From: Spirochaetales bacterium
GTDB taxonomy: Bacteria > Spirochaetota > Spirochaetia > Treponematales > UBA12059
Reading direction: 5' to 3'
Assembly (NCBI GenBank): GCA_016928955.1
Contig: JAFGJV010000029.1
Location: 39,912-103,911, forward strand
DNA length: 64,000 nucleotides
The position numbers and the translations under genes were made by a program. The stretch's first letter is position 1. Every line of letters starts with the position of its first letter. Positions 16,622 to 24,866 of the stretch are shown here, one piece after another. The notes beneath the pieces are model-generated. The model worked only from the letters and a program-made list of their open reading frames with translations, was not told the DNA's origin and made no database searches.

Positions 16622-17743
16622 TCAGGCCTTGTTGGGTTCCACGCGGTCCACGGGCAGAATGGACTCCTCGGTGTCCGCGTCAAAATAGCGGGCCTTGTCC
16701 ATGACGGGGGCAAAGGCCACGTCGTCGCCTATGCGGAAATGGTGGTGGGGCGGCACCCTGGACACTACCTGGTGGGCGCTGGTCTGGGCCCACAGGTGGA
16801 TCTCGGCGCCAAGCGGCTCGACCACGCTGATCTTGGTCTTGATGGACGACGACGCGCCCTTCTCGTCGTACGGCAGGTCCTCCGGCCTGATGCCGAACAC
16901 CAGTTCCTTGCCCACGTAGGGCTTGAGGGCGTCCATGTGCTCGGAGGCGGGTTTCAGGCGGCAGGAGCCCTCGTCCAGTACCACCGAGCCGCCCTCTGAG
17001 ACGGCCTTGACCCTGATGAAGTTCATGGGCGGGCTGCCTATGAAACCCGCCACGAACTTGTTGATGGGATGGTTGTACAGGTACAGGGGCGAGCCTATCT
17101 GCTGGACGACGCCGTCCTTCATGACCACGATTTTGTCGCCCATGGTCATGGCCTCCACCTGGTCATGGGTGACGTATATCATGGTGGCCTGGAGCCGGTT
17201 GTGCAGCTCGATGATCTCGGCGCGCATCTGCACGCGGAGCTTGGCGTCCAGGTTGGACAGGGGCTCGTCGAAGAGGAAGACTTTTGGGTTGCGGACGATG
17301 GCGCGGCCCACGGCCACGCGCTGGCGCTGGCCGCCGGACAGCTGCTTGGGCTTGCGGTCCAGGTACTTCTCTATGTCCAGGATCTTGGCCGCCTCGCGCA
17401 CGCGCCTGTCTATCTCGGCCTTGTCCACCTTGCGGATCTTGAGGCCGAACGCCATGTTGTCGTACACGCTCATGTGGGGATACAGGGCGTAGTTCTGGAA
17501 CACCATGGCAATGTTCCGGTCTTTGGGCGGGACGTCGTTTACCAGCTCGTCGTCTATGAGGATCTGGCCGGAGCTGATGTCCTCAAGCCCCGCGATCATC
17601 CGGAGCGTGGTGGACTTGCCGCAGCCCGACGGGCCGACGAACACCACGAATTCCTTGTCTTCAATGACGATGTTGGCGGCGTCCACCGCCTTGACGTCAC
17701 CGTCGTATACCTTGGTGACGTCCGTGAGTACTACCTTGGCCAT
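16622..17743 (-). CDS. ugpC: sugar ABC transporter ATP-binding protein (UgpC/MsmX/MalK type)
   Basis: A 373-residue ATPase of the CUT1 carbohydrate importer family. Walker A is GPSGCGKST (37-45), the Q-loop is in MVFQNYALYPHM, the signature is LSGGQRQR, Walker B is VFLFDEPLSNLDAK and the H-loop is YVTHDQVEA. The C-terminal ~130 residues form the TOBE/OB regulatory domain, with FIGSPPMNFI at its start. GAGGAGGG precedes the start. There is no permease or binding protein beside it, so it probably serves several sugar or glycerol-phosphate importers encoded elsewhere, as MsmX does. Confidence 0.93.
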   Translation of the reverse strand: MAKVVLTDVTKVYDGDVKAVDAANIVIEDKEFVVFVGPSGCGKSTTLRMIAGLEDISSGQILIDDELVNDVPPKDRNIAMVFQNYALYPHMSVYDNMAFGLKIRKVDKAEIDRRVREAAKILDIEKYLDRKPKQLSGGQRQRVAVGRAIVRNPKVFLFDEPLSNLDAKLRVQMRAEIIELHNRLQATMIYVTHDQVEAMTMGDKIVVMKDGVVQQIGSPLYLYNHPINKFVAGFIGSPPMNFIRVKAVSEGGSVVLDEGSCRLKPASEHMDALKPYVGKELVFGIRPEDLPYDEKGASSSIKTKISVVEPLGAEIHLWAQTSAHQVVSRVPPHHHFRIGDDVAFAPVMDKARYFDADTEESILPVDRVEPNKA

Positions 17744-17803
17744 AGGGCCCTCCTCGGTGAGGCTATCTTATGGTCGTCAGTGTACGGCCGTTTCCGCTTC
17801 CTG

Positions 17804-18667
17804 TCAAACCAAAGCGGGGCCCCGCGGCTCCGGTGCCACGCCCCTGGCCGCGAGCGAGCGCCGCCACGCGTCCATCAGCACCCCGAAGGCCACGCCCACG
17901 TTCAGGCTGCCCTTGGCGCCGAGCATGGGTATGCTGACGCGCCTGCCGCACAGGGCCAGGGCCTCCGGCGACACGCCCAGCTCCTCTGAACCGAGCACGG
18001 CCAGGCCGCGCGCGGGGAACTCGAAGCTGTCTATGGGCTCGCCCCGCAGTTCCAGGGCGAACACGGCGTCCGGGCCCAGGTCGCCTGCAGCCCCGGCCAG
18101 CTCGTCGAGGCCGCCGCGCCGCCAGGCCACCACGGAGCTGGCCCCCAGGGCGGTCCTCTGGGCCCGGGGGTGGCCGGGATCCGGCACAAAGCCGGACAGC
18201 ACCAGTTCGTCCACGCCAAAAGCGTCGGCCGTGCGGAATATGGAACCGACGTTGAACGGAGAGCGCAGGTCCTCAAGATAGGCGCGCACGCCCGGGAATA
18301 CGCGCCGGGCACCCGGATCCAAAGCCAGGCCCAGAGGCTCGCGAAAATCCCAGTCGGCGGGAGTGCGGCCGGCGTATGCTTCCAGCCCCCGCCGGAGGAC
18401 ATTGCAGGAACGCGCCCACCACTCGGCGGAGCGGCCGTGTACGGCGTCCGCGGCGTCCGCGGCGTCCGCGGCGATAGCGTTGGACAGGCCCCGGAGCTCA
18501 GCCGGCAGGCGCTGGTCGGCCGCAAAGGCCCGCCCGAGCTGAACGACCCACTCGGCGTACGAGGTGTCGCCCCGTCGGAAGGCGCCTTCTGCCAGGTCCA
18601 GGGTATTGGCAGCCTTGCGGGCCGCGTGTTTGGGGGTCAGGGTCAGGAGTTTGGGTACGCTGATCAT
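17804..18667 (-). CDS. SPOUT-family (TrmH/SpoU) RNA 2'-O-methyltransferase
   Basis: A 287-residue protein. The C-terminal ~150 residues carry the three SpoU motifs: SPFNVGSIFRTADAFGV (motif 1 with the catalytic-type arginine), VLGSEELGVS (motif 2) and IPMLGAKGSLNVGVAFGVLM (motif 3 with the trefoil knot). The N-terminal ~130 residues are helical and not recognised. The likely reaction is ribose methylation of rRNA or tRNA with S-adenosylmethionine; the target position is unknown. Three perfect 9-bp tandem repeats at 18442-18468 encode an AADAADAAD run. The gene starts ten bases after the upstream Fe-ADH-like stop. Confidence 0.88.
   Translation of the reverse strand: MISVPKLLTLTPKHAARKAANTLDLAEGAFRRGDTSYAEWVVQLGRAFAADQRLPAELRGLSNAIAADAADAADAVHGRSAEWWARSCNVLRRGLEAYAGRTPADWDFREPLGLALDPGARRVFPGVRAYLEDLRSPFNVGSIFRTADAFGVDELVLSGFVPDPGHPRAQRTALGASSVVAWRRGGLDELAGAAGDLGPDAVFALELRGEPIDSFEFPARGLAVLGSEELGVSPEALALCGRRVSIPMLGAKGSLNVGVAFGVLMDAWRRSLAARGVAPEPRGPALV
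18442..18468. repeat. three perfect 9-bp tandem repeats inside the methyltransferase gene
   Basis: CGGCGTCCG is repeated three times head to tail, in frame, giving an Ala-Ala-Asp tract in the N-terminal domain. It could expand or contract in three-codon steps without a frameshift. Confidence 0.85.
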
Positions 18668-18677
18668 GGCCGGCGGT

Positions 18678-19826
18678 TCAGTATACGGTCTTGATAAAAT
18701 CGAAGACGTCGTCCACGGTCATGGCGCGCGGCAGGAAGTTCATGAAATCCAGGCGCCGCACGGTTTCCGCTCCCTCGACCAGGCGTTCCAGGGCCAGGTC
18801 AAAGTCTTTGAGGCGGCTGGGTATCTTGAGCACGCCCAGGCGGGTGCGTATGGCCTCAACGGCCTTGGCGGCCATGGCGGCAGCGCCCTCGCTCTCGTCG
18901 ACATCGCCGAACAGCGGGGCCAGCGACGCGATCTTTTCCAGCTTGGAGCGCGACAGCGACTCCATGAGGTACGGCAGGATCACCGCCGCCAGGTTTGCCT
19001 TTGGCACGCCCCAGCGGGCGTTTATGGCAAACGACACGGCCGTGCCCAGGCCCGGCGACGACGATGCAAGCCCGAGTCCAGCCATGAAAAAGGCCCTGAA
19101 GGCGTCTGCCTTGGCCTGGGGATCGTCCGGACGCGCCATCATGACGTCCAAGGCGCGAACGTACAGGGACACCGCCTCGCGCAGGGCCATGTCTGACAGG
19201 AAATTCTCCTTGGACGACGCGTAGCCTTCAACTGCGCCCATGATGCCGTCCAGGATGGTGGCAGCGGCGGTTTTGGCGCTCATGGCCGACATGACATTGG
19301 GATCCAGGATAACGGCGCTTTCTATGCCTCGGCGGGCCTGCAGGAAAGCGGCCTGCCGGTTGCGGGCGTCGCCAAGAATCAGGCCACCTGACAGGATGAA
19401 GGGGTCGCGGCAGGTGGTGGGCACCAGAACCAGCGGCAGGGGCTGACGCTGGGGCGCCTCGCCGTCTATCCAGGTTTCCACCCGGCGCTCGTCCGGAGCC
19501 AGGGCCGCCACCGCCTTGGCCGCGTGGACCACGTGGATGCCGCCCAGGCCGATCACCAGGGGGCTGCGCGATCCCCGCGCCAGGCCAACGGCCGCTTCAA
19601 CGGACGCCGCGGTGGGAGCGTCGCCAAAATCGTCGAACAGGATGGTCTTGATGCCACGGCCTTCAAGCACGGCCACCAGGCGCTCCGCGGCGCCGCCCTC
19701 CCTGAGTTCCGGATCGGCCACCACCAAGGCCCGGTCAAGACCGGGTTCCAGGAGCAGGGGTATCTTAAAGATGGAATCGGTTCCGATATAGCATTCGGCG
19801 GGCACATGGAAGCGGAAATCGGCCAT
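18678..19826 (-). CDS. iron-containing alcohol dehydrogenase homologue lacking metal ligands
   Basis: A 382-residue protein with the overall length and fold signature of group III Fe-ADHs (ECYIGTDSIFKIP, VLVPTT, ILDPNVM, VILPYLME). Compared with FucO, the metal ligands D196/H200/H263/H277 align with D193, G197, T262 and K276, so all three histidines are gone. The cofactor loop GGGS-x-x-D is GGIH-x-x-H (95-101), while the following lysine (K104) is kept. The frame is intact and the protein is full length, so this looks like divergence rather than decay. It may bind a different cofactor or be non-catalytic. GGAGAGGACC precedes the start. Confidence 0.82.
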   Translation of the reverse strand: MADFRFHVPAECYIGTDSIFKIPLLLEPGLDRALVVADPELREGGAAERLVAVLEGRGIKTILFDDFGDAPTAASVEAAVGLARGSRSPLVIGLGGIHVVHAAKAVAALAPDERRVETWIDGEAPQRQPLPLVLVPTTCRDPFILSGGLILGDARNRQAAFLQARRGIESAVILDPNVMSAMSAKTAAATILDGIMGAVEGYASSKENFLSDMALREAVSLYVRALDVMMARPDDPQAKADAFRAFFMAGLGLASSSPGLGTAVSFAINARWGVPKANLAAVILPYLMESLSRSKLEKIASLAPLFGDVDESEGAAAMAAKAVEAIRTRLGVLKIPSRLKDFDLALERLVEGAETVRRLDFMNFLPRAMTVDDVFDFIKTVY

Positions 19827-19865
19827 GCAAGGTCCTCTCCACCGCGCGGGATCCTCCGCGGGAAT

Positions 19866-19891
19866 AAAAAAGGCGGAAGCTCCCTTCCGCC
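19866..19891 (-). terminator. terminator of flgM
   Basis: On the minus strand an 8-bp stem GGCGGAAG/CTTCCGCC (arms 19872-19879 and 19884-19891) with a 4-nt loop is followed by six T residues. Confidence 0.9.
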
Positions 19892-19950
19892 CTTCTTCGC
19901 GACAGCGGGCCGACCCAGCCCAGATATAGCCGGTCGGCCGTGGGTACCGT

Positions 19951-20229
19951 CTACAGGAGCTGATCCAGGATGCGATCGGCCGTTACGGACAGGACGGCGT
20001 CGTTTATGTAGTTAGGATCATCTATCCGGGCCTTGAGCTCGGCTATGAGGTCGGTCCGCTCGTCCGGAGCCGCCTTGGCGAGCTCCATGGCCTGGAACAG
20101 CTCGGCTTTTTCCAGAGCCTCGGAGGACAGATTGACGGAATCGCTCCTGGAGGCCCGTTCCGTACGGTTCGGCCCGGCCGGTTTGCGCGTCTGGATGGGA
20201 TCAAGCGGGTTCAGTCTATCTATGGTCAT
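19951..20229 (-). CDS. flgM: anti-sigma-28 factor FlgM
   Basis: A 92-residue protein. The N-terminal half is Ser/Arg/Pro-rich and probably disordered. The C-terminal ~50 residues match the sigma-28-binding region of FlgM (SSEALEKAELFQAMELAKAAPDER...ARIDDPNYINDAVLSVTADRILDQLL). FlgM holds FliA inactive until the flagellar hook is complete and then is exported. The start is chosen at MTIDRLNPL because of AGGAG eight bases upstream. A terminator follows, and no other flagellar gene is nearby. Confidence 0.85.
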   Translation of the reverse strand: MTIDRLNPLDPIQTRKPAGPNRTERASRSDSVNLSSEALEKAELFQAMELAKAAPDERTDLIAELKARIDDPNYINDAVLSVTADRILDQLL

Positions 20230-20309
20230 CGGACGGCTCCTGCCTTTCTCTACCCGAAGTATCGGCACCTTGTGCCCGGAAGTTTACGCCATTTTCCTTT
20301 TTAGCTCAA

Positions 20310-20343
20310 GGGAGCCTCTAAAAACTGCGGTTTTAGAGGTCCC
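20310..20343. repeat. hairpin repeat between rsmI and flgM
   Basis: CCTCTAAAA and TTTTAGAGG form a long near-perfect hairpin extended by GGGA/TCCC, two bases beyond the rsmI stop. It lacks a T tract right after the stem, so it is more likely a dispersed palindrome than a clean terminator. Its GAGCCTCTAAAA core resembles the first hairpin of the repeat at 24867. Confidence 0.55.
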
Positions 20344-20344
20344 C

Positions 20345-21061
20345 TCAAGTCCCGGCATCATCGCAGGCGGCGCTGCCCGCCTTCACGCGCGGGCGGCCGG
20401 CTACCATGACCGCCAGTTCGCCCTTGATGTCGGCGCGGGCCTTGAAATCGGCCAGCACGGCCTGGGCGCTCCCCCTGACCAGCTCCTCGTGCAGTTTGGT
20501 GAGCTCGCGGCCCACGCACACCGGCCGGCCGGGGTCAAGCGAGGCTATATCGGCCAGCAGCTTGACGATGCGGTGGGGCGACTCGTACATGACAAAGGCC
20601 TCGTCCCGGGCCATGAGCTCGGCCACGCGGGTCCGTCTCCTGCCGGGCTTGGGTGACGGGAAGCCGTCAAAGGTCAGCGACTTGAAAAACAGGCCAGCCG
20701 CCGACGCCAGGGCGGCAAAGGCCGTCGCGCCAGGCAGCGGTACCACCTGATGTCCCGCGTCCGCGGCCATCTTGGCGGCCAGCACGCCGGGGTCGCTCAG
20801 TCCAGGCGTTCCGGCGTCCGAACAGTAGGCCACGTCCTTGCCCTGGTTCAGGAGGCCGAGTATGCGGGCACTGCCCTTTTCTTCCTCATAGGCGTAGCAC
20901 GCGACCAGGGGCTTTTTCACGCCCAGGTGGTTGAGCAGCCGGAGCGTGTGCCTGGTATCCTCGCAGGCCACCGTATCGACCTCGCCGAGCACGCGCGCCG
21001 CCCGCAGGGTTATGTCCTCAAGATTGCCGATGGGCGTTGCCACCATGTATAACGTTGCCAC
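20345..21061 (-). CDS. rsmI: 16S rRNA (cytidine1402-2'-O)-methyltransferase
   Basis: A 238-residue tetrapyrrole-methylase-fold enzyme that methylates C1402 in the ribosomal P site. Diagnostic motifs are LYMVATPIGNLEDIT, CEDTRHTLRLL, YCSDAGTPGLSDPG, PGATAF and YESPHRI. GTG 21061 is taken as start because the family begins (M)xTLYxVATPIG and because a -10 box ends six bases upstream. There is no ribosome binding site, which suggests a leaderless mRNA. It is divergent from the zinc-ribbon gene. Confidence 0.94.
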   Translation of the reverse strand: MATLYMVATPIGNLEDITLRAARVLGEVDTVACEDTRHTLRLLNHLGVKKPLVACYAYEEEKGSARILGLLNQGKDVAYCSDAGTPGLSDPGVLAAKMAADAGHQVVPLPGATAFAALASAAGLFFKSLTFDGFPSPKPGRRRTRVAELMARDEAFVMYESPHRIVKLLADIASLDPGRPVCVGRELTKLHEELVRGSAQAVLADFKARADIKGELAVMVAGRPRVKAGSAACDDAGT

Positions 21062-21067
21062 GCACCC

Positions 21068-21097
21068 AGTATCACCGCGGCGGGCCCGCGCAGTCAA
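21068..21097 (-). promoter_or_regulatory. leaderless promoter of rsmI
   Basis: TTGACT (21092-21097), an 18-bp spacer and GATACT (21068-21073) precede the GTG start by six bases. Confidence 0.6.
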
Positions 21098-21133
21098 CCT
21101 CGCCGCGGGCTGGTAACGGCGGCCCGTTCCCGT

Positions 21134-21163
21134 TTGCGCCCGGGCCGTGGTCCGTGCTACGCT
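21134..21163 (+). promoter_or_regulatory. leaderless extended -10 promoter of the zinc-ribbon gene
   Basis: TGC-TACGCT (extended -10, hexamer 21158-21163) lies six bases before ATG 21170. A weak TTGCGC lies 18 bp upstream of the hexamer. No Shine-Dalgarno is present. Confidence 0.5.
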
Positions 21164-21169
21164 CACGGC

Positions 21170-21604
21170 ATGATCGATATCGCCCTTGCCGCAGCGCTAG
21201 CGGGACTCGGAGCCTTCCTCTTCTGGATATTCTGGCTGGCGTTCTACAGGCCGGTTGCGGCCCGCAAGGAGCGCCGCTCCCCGCGCTACGTCAAGGCCGG
21301 CGACGGCGTGGTGCGGGAAAAGGGCGTGGGAGCGCGACGCTGCCCCGTGTGCGGGGAAACCCTGGCCCCGGGCGCCATGGTCAAGTCCAAGCTGTTTGCC
21401 AAACGCGGGACGGAGCGCATCATGCACATATACGGCTGCCCGTACTGCTGGCCGGAAAACACTGAGTACCGCCGCGTATGCCCGGTGTGCGAGAAGGTCC
21501 TGCCCCAGGGCGGCTACCTCATAGCCCGGTATTTCGAGAAACCCGGCCAGCGTCACGTCCACGTGATCGGCTGTTCCGGCTGTAGGGTGCCGATCCGGCG
21601 CTAG
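21170..21604 (+). CDS. membrane-anchored double zinc-ribbon protein
   Basis: A 144-residue protein. An N-terminal membrane helix (~3-27) is followed by a basic linker and two four-cysteine zinc-ribbon-like units: CPVC...CPYC (about residues 58-95) and CPVC...CSGC (about 104-138). Each has similar internal spacing, including MHIYGCPYC and VHVIGCSGC, so the protein arose by internal duplication. The knuckles should face the cytoplasm if the helix is a simple anchor. It is divergent from rsmI and its stop abuts the convergent PHP gene. The function is not known. Confidence 0.75.
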   Translation: MIDIALAAALAGLGAFLFWIFWLAFYRPVAARKERRSPRYVKAGDGVVREKGVGARRCPVCGETLAPGAMVKSKLFAKRGTERIMHIYGCPYCWPENTEYRRVCPVCEKVLPQGGYLIARYFEKPGQRHVHVIGCSGCRVPIRR

Positions 21605-22432
21605 TCACCGGGCCAGCGCGTCCAGGTAGGAATCTTCTATAATACGGCCGCCCGGGCCCCGCCCCAGCCGCCGTTCAGGCCTGCTCGGCCCATGAAAATC
21701 GCTGCCGGCGCTGATCCGTAGGCCCTCTGCCCGCCCCATAGCCTCCAGCCGCTCGCAGTCCACAGTCCTGGCCAGGGGGTGCCACGCCTCGATGCCGTCC
21801 ATGCCCATGGCCTTCCACTCGGTCATGAGCGAGCGCATCCGGGTCCAGCTGACGAACAGGGACAAAGGATGTGCAACAAAGGCCAGGCCACCCGCCTCCT
21901 TGATGACGCGCAAGGCCCGCTCAAGGTCCATGCACGCCTTCTGGACGTAAAAAGGCCGGCCCTTGGCCAGATAGCGGTCAAAGGCGTCCTGTTTGTTGCG
22001 CGCCAGGCGGTGGGTGACCATGAGCTCGGCTATGTGCGGCCTGCCTATCATGCCCCCGCCGGACGCCGCGCGGAACTCGTCGTAGTCCACGTCCAAACCC
22101 AGTTCGCCCAGCTTGTCGAACATCAGCCGGTTGCGCTGGTTCCTGGACTCGGCCAGCTCGCCCGCGGCCTCGGCCAGGCTGCCCGCCGGCAGGCTGAAGT
22201 CCAGCCCCAGTAGGTGAAACTCGCCGGGACTGAAGGCTATCTCTATCTCCACCCCGGGCACAAAGCGCAGGCCAAGGCCCCCGGCCGCCTCCTTGGCCTC
22301 GGGCAGGCCGTCCAGCGTGTCGTGGTCGGTCAGGGCTATGGCGGACAGCCCTTCCTCCACGGCTTTGTGCATCAGGGCGGCTGGGCTCAAGGCCCCGTCG
22401 GACGCCGTCGAGTGGGTGTGCAGGTCTATCAT
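21605..22432 (-). CDS. PHP-domain phosphoesterase (RNase AM/TrpH-like)
   Basis: A 275-residue protein with all the PHP metal motifs: HTHSTASDG at the N-terminus, ALTDHDTLDG, VPGVEIE, GRPHIAELM, FVAHPLS and SAGSDFHG near the C-terminus. This matches the YciV/TrpH family of 3',5'-nucleoside bisphosphate phosphatases and 5'-3' exoribonucleases, which remove short RNAs and mature 5' ends of rRNA. The start overlaps the stop of the upstream propeller/TPR gene by four bases, so they are co-translated. Confidence 0.9.
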   Translation of the reverse strand: MIDLHTHSTASDGALSPAALMHKAVEEGLSAIALTDHDTLDGLPEAKEAAGGLGLRFVPGVEIEIAFSPGEFHLLGLDFSLPAGSLAEAAGELAESRNQRNRLMFDKLGELGLDVDYDEFRAASGGGMIGRPHIAELMVTHRLARNKQDAFDRYLAKGRPFYVQKACMDLERALRVIKEAGGLAFVAHPLSLFVSWTRMRSLMTEWKAMGMDGIEAWHPLARTVDCERLEAMGRAEGLRISAGSDFHGPSRPERRLGRGPGGRIIEDSYLDALAR

Positions 22433-24756
22433 GCGCGTCCGGCGCCTGGGCGCGCGGCAGCCTCCAGGCGCTCGAGGTTGGCCCGCGTGTTGGCGTTGCC
22501 AGGCTCCAGGGCCACAGCCTTGCGCACGCAGCGTATGGCGTCTGACAGGCGCCCGAGCCGCTTGTAGGCTATGCCCAGATTGTTGAGGACGCGCGGGTCG
22601 TTGGGGTGGCCCGCAAGTATGTCCTCAAGCAGGATGGCGGCCGTACCCGCGTCGCCGCGCTTGAGGGCGTCTATTGCCTTGCGGTGCGACGCCGCCAGCC
22701 CGGCGGCCGGCTTCGGCTGCTCGGCCGGTGGGGCTAGCTTCGGGGGCAGCCGCGCTTCGGGGACCTGGGGCGTCTGGCTCGCGCCTTCGTCGCCAAAATC
22801 GGGAAGGTCAAAACCGCTGTCGCCCATGGCCGCCGGCTCTTCCGGAAGATCTGGCTCGGGTATGGAGTAATCGGTAGGCCCGGCGTCGTCCATGCTCGGC
22901 ATGGTGGGTATGCCAAAACGCTCGTGGAGCTCCGTGTCGGGCGCCAGTGGCGGGCCAGCCTCGTCGCCTTCCTGGTCTCCGGACGGCTCGTCCCTACCCG
23001 CGCCGTCCTCGCCCGAGAGAGCAGCCGCGAACAAGCCGCCGTCCGGTACGTTGCGGGACGCTTCCGCCGAACGCACCCTGACGCCTGCCGCCAGCAGGGC
23101 GCAGGCCAGGGCGGCCAGCACGGCGCCTCCCGCCATGGCCAGCCGCGCCAGACTCTGGCCGGGCACCACCAGGACCGGGTACTTCGGCAAGGGCACCGAC
23201 AACTCCAGAAGGGCAAGGACCGCGCCGCTGTCGTCGCGCAACGGTACGGCGGCCGCCAGCCACTCGCCCGCGGCATCGCGGAGTATGCCTCTGGCCGAGT
23301 CCCCGCCCTCAAGGGCCGCCGCGTAGGACGGCAACACAAAGCGCTGGGGCAGACCGGGCCTGACCGACGCGTCGGAGTCGACAACGAAGCGGAACACGCC
23401 GCCCGAGCGCCGGAGCGCCACGGCGTAGGGTTCCTGGTCTCCCGCAGACAGGCGTATGCCCGCCAGAGCGGCGGCAGCCTCCTTGTACTCGTCCGACGCG
23501 TAGTCGTCCGGCTCGTCCAAAGCAGCCAGGGCCGCCCGCGGCAAGGCAGGCGCTGCCCGCGCGGCGTCCGCGGCCAGGGCGTCCAGACGCTCGGCCATGG
23601 CCGCTTCGGCCCCGGCCAGGGCGTCCGAGCGGGCCCATGACAGCGCCAGGATGCCCAGCGCTGCCAGGGCAGGCAGGGACGCCGCGATGGCGGCAAGGGG
23701 TACGGGAGCTTTCCTGATTACCGCCGCCAAGGCTATGAGTACGGCCATCAGGGCGGACAAGGCGGCCGCTCCTGCGCAGGCCCAGGCCAGGATTCTGAGT
23801 CTCAGTTCGCTTTCCGGAAGCACCGGCGCGGGCGCTGGCTTGAGCTGGGCGGCTAGCCGGTCATAGACCAGCACGGCCGACGAGGCGCCTTCCACCAGGG
23901 CTATCCTCTCGCCGCGCACGGAGAACGAATCCAGTATGGCCGCGCTGCCCTTCGGCGCCGCCGCCGACAGCGCACTCTGGTCCAGCACCGTCTTGACAGC
24001 GCCATCCGGCGCCAGCGACACGATGCACCCCAGGTAGGGATCGGCCACCAAGAGGGTTCCGTCCAGGCGGTAGCGGATTTCCGTGGGATATTCTATGTCG
24101 TCGTTGAGCTCGGACAGCAGTTCAAAGCGGCCGCGCACGTAACGGACCACCGCGCCGGCCGCGGCTATGGCCACGGCTCCGTCCGGACCGCCGGCGGCCA
24201 GACTGGCCCGGTTCAGGGCCCAGTCTGTTTTGATGATCACGTGTTCCTTGCCGTCCACGATGTTGACCCGCGCCAGGCTCGACAGCCCGTCGTCGTCCGA
24301 ATACAGGTAGTACACAGAATCGCCCCACACGCGCAGGGCGCCGGGCACAAAGCCGCCGTCCTTGCTGAAACGCTTCTGGACCAGGACGCCGGCCGGCTGC
24401 CCCTCCGCGTTCAGGCGCACGATGCGCTCAAAGCGCTGCTCGTCGCCTAGAAGCCTGTCAAGGACGTATACGGTGCCGTCGCTGGCCACGTCCAGCTCGA
24501 CGATGGAGCCCAGGTAGTCGCCCGCTGACGCCACCCACAGGAGGATGCCCGACGAGTCCGCGCGATAGGCCCGCCCGCCCTCTTCCAGCACGACCAGGTC
24601 GCCGTCGGGCATCTCAAAGGCGGCCCGCGGGATGCCCATGGGCATGGAACGGCCGAACGGCGGCCAGGCCAGATGGGCGCGGAACGCCCAAGCGCCCGCA
24701 GCGGCGGCCGCGGCTATAACCAGCAAGACTAAGATGCCGACAAGAGAACGCTTCAT
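22429..24756 (-). CDS. membrane protein with beta-propeller-like, sensor-like and TPR regions
   Basis: A 775-residue protein of unknown family. Segments in order are: signal anchor (MKRSLVGILVLLVIAAA); ~300 residues of repeated AFEMPDGDLVVLEEGG-like strands resembling an NHL/SMP-30-type six-bladed propeller; membrane helices around 320-385; an extracytoplasmic domain (~390-510) that could be a PAS/Cache-like sensor; another helix; an acidic Pro-rich linker; and at least two TPR units at the end (ALKRGDAGTAAILLEDILAGHP and NDPRVLNNLGIAYKRLGR). ATG 24756 is preferred over GTG 24828 because it opens directly into the signal anchor and has GATACT six bases upstream. It overlaps the PHP gene. Confidence 0.72.
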   Translation of the reverse strand: MKRSLVGILVLLVIAAAAAAGAWAFRAHLAWPPFGRSMPMGIPRAAFEMPDGDLVVLEEGGRAYRADSSGILLWVASAGDYLGSIVELDVASDGTVYVLDRLLGDEQRFERIVRLNAEGQPAGVLVQKRFSKDGGFVPGALRVWGDSVYYLYSDDDGLSSLARVNIVDGKEHVIIKTDWALNRASLAAGGPDGAVAIAAAGAVVRYVRGRFELLSELNDDIEYPTEIRYRLDGTLLVADPYLGCIVSLAPDGAVKTVLDQSALSAAAPKGSAAILDSFSVRGERIALVEGASSAVLVYDRLAAQLKPAPAPVLPESELRLRILAWACAGAAALSALMAVLIALAAVIRKAPVPLAAIAASLPALAALGILALSWARSDALAGAEAAMAERLDALAADAARAAPALPRAALAALDEPDDYASDEYKEAAAALAGIRLSAGDQEPYAVALRRSGGVFRFVVDSDASVRPGLPQRFVLPSYAAALEGGDSARGILRDAAGEWLAAAVPLRDDSGAVLALLELSVPLPKYPVLVVPGQSLARLAMAGGAVLAALACALLAAGVRVRSAEASRNVPDGGLFAAALSGEDGAGRDEPSGDQEGDEAGPPLAPDTELHERFGIPTMPSMDDAGPTDYSIPEPDLPEEPAAMGDSGFDLPDFGDEGASQTPQVPEARLPPKLAPPAEQPKPAAGLAASHRKAIDALKRGDAGTAAILLEDILAGHPNDPRVLNNLGIAYKRLGRLSDAIRCVRKAVALEPGNANTRANLERLEAAARPGAGRA

Positions 24757-24762
24757 ACTGAC

Positions 24763-24768
24763 AGTATC
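24763..24768 (-). promoter_or_regulatory. -10 box of the propeller/TPR gene (leaderless)
   Basis: GATACT on the minus strand, followed by six bases and ATG 24756. No convincing -35 box is seen. Confidence 0.4.
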
Positions 24769-24836
24769 GGCCGCGGAAGGCCCGGACGCCAGCTCTGGCA
24801 ACGCTTCTGGCGACGCTTCTGGCGACACTTCGGGGA

Positions 24837-24864
24837 TTGACCCACCGCGGGGCCGGTTTATACT
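24837..24864 (+). promoter_or_regulatory. probable hppA promoter
   Basis: TTGACC (24837-24842), a 16-bp spacer and TATACT (24859-24864). The expected start near 24871 would place the dispersed repeat at the very 5' end of a ~245-nt hppA leader. Confidence 0.5.
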
Positions 24865-24866
24865 GT

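Noticed and set aside
18442..18468. 9-bp tandem repeats as a phase-variation switch
   Set aside because: The unit is a multiple of three, so copy-number change would not shift the frame; listed only as a repeat.
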